A stretch of 64,000 nt of DNA from assembly GCA_963707665.1 (NCBI GenBank), contig CAVPQU010000018.1:579802-643801 (forward strand), written 5' to 3'. The translations under genes and the position numbers were made by a program. Source of the DNA: DATJCV01 sp963707665. GTDB lineage: Bacteria; Pseudomonadota; Gammaproteobacteria; Burkholderiales; Burkholderiaceae_D. Positions 63,600-64,000 of this stretch are shown piece by piece. The notes under the pieces were generated by a model, which was given only the letters and a program-made list of their open reading frames with translations, had not been told where the DNA came from and searched no databases. Position 1 is the first letter of the stretch. Every line of letters begins with the position of its first letter.

Positions 63600-64000
63600 C
63601 TAATGACTCCGCATCCACCCCAAGCCCTCGACCGTGCCCTTGGCCGGCCGATATTCGCAGCCGAGCCAGCCGTCATAGCCCAGCTCATCCAGCAGCCGGA
63701 ACAGATAGGGATAATTGACCTCGCCCATGTCCGGTTCATGCCGCTCCGGCACGCCGGCGATCTGGATGTGGCCGATGTGGGGCAGGTATTGCTTGAGCTT
63801 GACGGCGAGGTCGCCTTCCATGATCTGGGCGTGGTAGAGATCCATCTGGACTTTCACGTTCGGCGCTCCGACTTCTTCGCGGATCGCGTTCATCTCATGC
63901 TGGTAGGACAGGAAATAGCCCGGCATGTCGCGCTGGTTGATTGGCTCGATCAGCGATGTGATGCCGCGCCGCGCACTCGGCGGCGTGGCGCGGGTTGTGG
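63600..64000 (-). CDS. Hydroxypyruvate isomerase-like TIM-barrel protein (C-terminal part)
   Basis: Leftward partial gene; 133 codons up to the window end. LIEPINQRDMPGYFLSYQHEM, VQMDLYHAQIMEGDLAVKL, IGHIQIAGVPERHEPDMGEVNY and GYDGWLGCEYRPA are the xylose-isomerase-like TIM-barrel motifs of Hyi/OtnI, with metal-binding Glu and Asp. Near 63962 the codons switch frame (HNPRHAAE before, GITSLIEP after), another one-base slip. The 5' end lies beyond the window. Confidence 0.88.
   Translation of the reverse strand, partial: TTRATPPSARRGITSLIEPINQRDMPGYFLSYQHEMNAIREEVGAPNVKVQMDLYHAQIMEGDLAVKLKQYLPHIGHIQIAGVPERHEPDMGEVNYPYLFRLLDELGYDGWLGCEYRPAKGTVEGLGWMRSH

Overview
The window is GC-rich DNA with the gene content and operon style of a betaproteobacterium. 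Burkholderiales, probably an Oxalobacteraceae-like soil or water bacterium, fits best: CC/CxxC-type APS reductase, CheZ, PsiF, several LivK-type binding proteins. This placement is inference from protein resemblance only.

Layout. (1) 0-9 kb, sulfur block: leftward cysH-cysD-cysN with a TauE/SafE permease, divergent cysB, then a rightward six-gene operon (AhpD-like protein, acyl-CoA-dehydrogenase-like flavoprotein, rubredoxin, sulfonate-type ABC importer) that looks like an organosulfur scavenging system. (2) 9-16 kb: FAH-family hydrolase, broken LivK-like gene, an M15 peptidase relic, secreted NUC1 nuclease, SRPBCC protein, and a cheZ-cheA pair. (3) 16-21 kb: alpha/beta hydrolase, then a cobalamin riboswitch controlling btuB-btuC-btuD. 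(4) 21-35 kb: mixed housekeeping and accessory genes (lipoprotein, PEP-mutase family, EamA exporter, PQQ-type sugar dehydrogenase, PsiF, PpiB, YigZ, aldo/keto reductase, SDR, serine hydrolase, PhzF, VIT1-like), with decayed partial copies of genes found intact at 54-60 kb. (5) 36-53.6 kb: a large leftward catabolic operon (extradiol dioxygenase, 113-residue orphan, RidA, two sister binding proteins, SDR, LivHMGF, three-subunit molybdenum hydroxylase, CoxG-like protein, amidase), flanked by divergent LysR, IclR and nitrilase genes. It looks like uptake and degradation of a nitrogen-containing aromatic compound. (6) 54-60.7 kb: sbcD-sbcC riddled with frameshifts, an HNH nuclease and a membrane-anchored Mrr-type nuclease. 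(7) 60.9-63.5 kb: a small integron with a crippled intI and three cassettes with recognisable attC sites. The window ends inside a hydroxypyruvate-isomerase-like gene.

A striking global trait is the number of single-base frameshifts in otherwise well-preserved genes (cysD, livK-like, cheA, btuC, eamA, AKR, serine hydrolase, livM, livF, and above all sbcC/sbcD). The codons on both sides stay conserved, so assembly error is at least as likely as real decay. The most interesting systems are the catabolic operon at 36-53 kb, the flavoprotein-rubredoxin-importer operon at 4-9 kb, the nuclease neighbourhood at 54-60 kb with its decayed copies, and the frozen integron.
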